NCBI GenBank assembly: GCA_023390055.1
Contig: JAEWDP010000001.1
Location: forward strand, 1-35,760
Reading direction: 5' to 3'
Length of the DNA stretch: 35,760 nucleotides
Source: Pseudomonadota bacterium
GTDB taxonomy: Bacteria > Pseudomonadota > Alphaproteobacteria > Rhizobiales > Rhizobiaceae
Notes under the pieces: generated by a model
Databases searched by the model: none
What the model was told of the DNA's origin: nothing
What the model saw: the letters and a program-made list of their open reading frames with translations, nothing else
Shown: positions 34,416-35,760 of the stretch, one piece after another
Position numbering within the stretch: the first letter of the stretch is position 1
Layout: each line of letters opens with the position of its first letter
Program-made: the position numbers and the translations under genes

Positions 34416-34523
34416 CCCTCCCCTTTTCAAGTCATTGTTTTCGAAAAAGCTTTAGCTGCGTCTTCCATTCTGCCGCGGCCAGCATTTTTTTCGTATTTTT
34501 CCATTGGCAATCTGCAATTGACC

Positions 34524-34553
34524 CTTGCAGCAATCGAAGCCCCTGACTATAAG
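34524..34553 (+). promoter_or_regulatory. Promoter of the second tRNA-Glu gene
   Basis: CTTGCA at 34524-34529 and TATAAG at 34548-34553 with an 18-base spacer repeat the layout of the first copy, although the spacer and -35 flanks differ. Each tRNA therefore has its own promoter. Confidence 0.65.
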
Positions 34554-34570
34554 GGCGCCACACCGCGCAC

Positions 34571-34645
34571 GCGCCCTTCGTCTATCGGTTAGGACGCCAG
34601 ATTTTCATTCTGGAAAGAGGGGTTCGACTCCCCTAGGGCGTGCCA
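34571..34645 (+). tRNA. tRNA-Glu (anticodon TTC), copy 2
   Basis: All 75 bases are identical to 34341-34415, including the encoded CCA. It has its own promoter and lies 92 bases beyond the stop-side of the convergent acetyltransferase gene. Confidence 0.96.
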
Positions 34646-34737
34646 CTTCCAGCCAGGCATCTGAAACATCCACGGGTTCTGATCCAAAGAGCAGCCTTGT
34701 CTGATGTGCCTCATCCTGCTCATGAGGAAGAGACGTA

Positions 34738-35337
34738 TCAACCGTTGAATGGCCCCAATCGCGGATATATTTTCCCTGGCGAGCCCACCACCACGCAATC
34801 CGATGGGACATCGGTGCTGACCGCAGTATTGGCACCAATCCTGACCCTGTCGCCAATCACGATATCGCCGAGAATGGTCGAGTTGACGCCAATGAATACG
34901 TCGTCGCCAATTCGCGGTACCCCGCCACTCATATTGGTCCCGATCGTGACATTGTGCATGATGCCGCATCGTTTGCCGATGACAACGTCGGGATGAATGG
35001 AGATCGAACCGCGCACGTGGATGATATGAAAGCCGTCGCCGAGCACCACTTGCGGTGGTATCCATACACGTGTCAGCGTCGCAACGACCGCATTGACCGC
35101 GCCGTAGATCTTGTTGGCAAGTTTCCTCAAGAGCCGGTTTCTGCGGCTCTCAGCCCAACAGCCATAACGGTAAACAAGCAGCGATATGAACCCCGCATCA
35201 AAGACGGAGCTTCCATGCCGCTCATAGTCCTTACGGACAAGTTGAAGGAACGAACTGGCCGCAGGCTCCGCTATTTCAGTCTCTGCCGGAACGTGTCCGG
35301 TCGAGAAAAGATTGCGGGAATGAAGCCGAGTATTCAT
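34738..35337 (-). CDS. Serine O-acetyltransferase-like hexapeptide-repeat acyltransferase
   Basis: The 199-residue protein has a helical N-terminal part (FLQLVRKDYERHGSS, then LLVYRYGCWAE) and a left-handed beta-helix of hexapeptide repeats: VVLGDGFHIIHV, GSISIHPDVVIGKRCGIMHNVTIGT, PRIGDDVFIGVNSTILGDIVIGDRVRIGAN (in shortened form). It closes with VVVGSPGKIYPR. The layout is that of CysE-like serine acetyltransferases, but short members of this group are also found in polysaccharide loci as sugar or amino-acid O-acetyltransferases. A GGAG lies 10 bases before the ATG. No cysteine or polysaccharide genes are adjacent, so the substrate is open. Confidence 0.85.
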   Translation of the reverse strand: MNTRLHSRNLFSTGHVPAETEIAEPAASSFLQLVRKDYERHGSSVFDAGFISLLVYRYGCWAESRRNRLLRKLANKIYGAVNAVVATLTRVWIPPQVVLGDGFHIIHVRGSISIHPDVVIGKRCGIMHNVTIGTNMSGGVPRIGDDVFIGVNSTILGDIVIGDRVRIGANTAVSTDVPSDCVVVGSPGKIYPRLGPFNG

Positions 35338-35477
35338 GAACCAGGATCTCCGGTAGTCGATCTCCCAACAACGCCCAGTCTTTTATGACCTTCGCCAGGC
35401 CCTGATCGTGAATACACCCCATGGCTCCCGCAAAAGTTCACCCAGCCGGCACGCCATAATCGCACAGCCGTCGAAAG

Positions 35478-35501
35478 TATCACCGTAATCTTTCGGTGAT
35501 A
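35478..35501. promoter_or_regulatory. Inverted repeat, possible operator or hairpin
   Basis: TATCACCG at 35478-35485 and CGGTGATA at 35494-35501 form a perfect 8-bp inverted repeat with an 8-base spacer. It lies between the acetyltransferase gene and the broken mannitol-dehydrogenase gene, both on the minus strand, so it could be a regulator site for the former. No T-run follows. The rest of 35338-35564 shows nothing else I can support. Confidence 0.4.
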
Positions 35502-35564
35502 ATCATACCCTTTTCGGGGTACCGGAGAGATGACACCATCTGCTTTTACTGATGACGGGCGCGG

Positions 35565-35729
35565 CTAGGCTGTCTGCCTATAATCGGATGTTTTACCTTG
35601 CATGGCCGAGTTCGCGTTCGAACTGGAGTGGACGATGCCCGGCGAGAGTTTCAACGGATCATATGCTGGCACGGTTGCAGTCTTCGAAACCTGCTCAAGT
35701 GCGGCAGAGGAAAGTTGGACAGTCATCAT
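35565..35729 (-). pseudogene. N-terminal fragment of a mannitol dehydrogenase-family gene
   Basis: The frame starts with two ATGs (35729, 35726), directly after a stop that ends an upstream frame on the same strand. It reads VQLSSAALEQVSK, then TVPAYDPLKLSPGIVH, matching the conserved N terminus of mannitol/fructuronate-type long-chain dehydrogenases, which normally continue into a GxGxFHRAHQ motif. Here the match ends after GIVH and a stop comes 20 residues later, so the ~480-residue enzyme is lost. The short upstream frame at the window edge may be the end of a polyol-operon gene. Confidence 0.6.
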
Positions 35730-35760
35730 GCTACTCCATGCCCGCGTCAGATCGCCAGGC

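Larger units (their letters stand above)
34317..34646 (+). repeat. 100-bp tandem direct repeat carrying tRNA-Glu and its -10 region
   Basis: 34317-34416 and 34547-34646 are the same apart from one base (T or C in the leader), spanning the -10 box, leader, tRNA and one base beyond. The 130-bp spacer is unrelated AT-richer sequence. Each leader contains AGGGCGC, which is complementary to the tRNA 5' acceptor GCGCCCT. Confidence 0.85.

Noticed and set aside
35276..35422. 48-codon minus-strand ORF overlapping the start of the acetyltransferase
   Set aside because: Parts look protein-like (KDWALLGDRLPEILVHEY) but it overlaps a confident gene in another frame and its ribosome site is only 2 bases from the ATG.

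Overview
The window looks like chromosome from an alphaproteobacterium of the Rhizobiales, probably Rhizobiaceae-like (Agrobacterium, Hoeflea or Pararhizobium type). The clues are moderately high GC, an alphaproteobacterial complex I accessory subunit (NDUFS4 type), an Flp/Fap pilin, a double cold-shock protein next to a DUF192 protein, a DUF3772 mechanosensitive channel and tRNA promoters of the CTTGNN-N18-TATAAG kind. This assignment rests on family content only; no search was run.

Left block (1 to about 12.4 kb) is ordinary core or accessory metabolism. It holds a receiver-domain protein cut by the window edge, a dimethylglycine/sarcosine-dehydrogenase-like flavoenzyme, a DUF3772 MscS channel, a GlsB/YeaQ membrane protein, a DUF924 protein with a heme-degrading-domain protein, a TerC/YjbE transporter, a cupin, an APC permease, a HAD phosphatase and a DUF2218-siderophore-interacting protein. 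The last of these ends inside a sequence resembling the 3' end of a tRNA-Thr gene, which may mark an island border.

Middle block (about 12.4 to 27.4 kb) reads as a defence or stress island with transposition scars. It contains a small orphan gene, a lone TnsA-like ORF and a tightly coupled four-gene operon: vWA protein, PP2C phosphatase, kinase/zinc-ribbon/HhH protein and a DUF6998-like nuclease-fold protein. This operon is a TerY-P-type phosphorylation triad plus a candidate effector. Then come an AIPR (abortive infection) protein, a PIN-domain protein that has lost most of its catalytic acids, and an AlbA_2/Schlafen-type ATPase fragment fused to a 5'-truncated IS3-family insertion sequence. 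After the IS lies an unrecognised two-gene operon whose products both start with restriction-endonuclease-like D...QxK signatures, then a GYF-RDD membrane protein, a tiny zinc-ribbon remnant and another D...QxK protein. Five proteins in this island share that nuclease-like signature. No integrase or recombinase is visible.

Right block (27.5 to 35.8 kb) returns to core: tRNA-Arg(TCT), the complex I subunit, tRNA-Pro(TGG), DUF192, a double cold-shock protein, glyoxalase I, a lipoprotein, two identical tRNA-Glu(TTC) genes and a hexapeptide acetyltransferase. A 3.8-kb segment between the complex I gene and tRNA-Pro is bounded by a 23-bp direct repeat of the tRNA-Pro 3' end, so it is almost certainly an integrated element that has lost its integrase. 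It carries an Flp pilin, small membrane proteins, a UPF0149/SEC-C protein and a truncated RelA/SpoT gene. The right edge holds the first ~35 codons of a mannitol-dehydrogenase gene, broken after its N-terminal motif.

The best candidates for something little described are the TerY-P triad with its coupled DUF6998-like partner (14.1-17.95 kb) and the two-gene operon at 22.0-24.8 kb.
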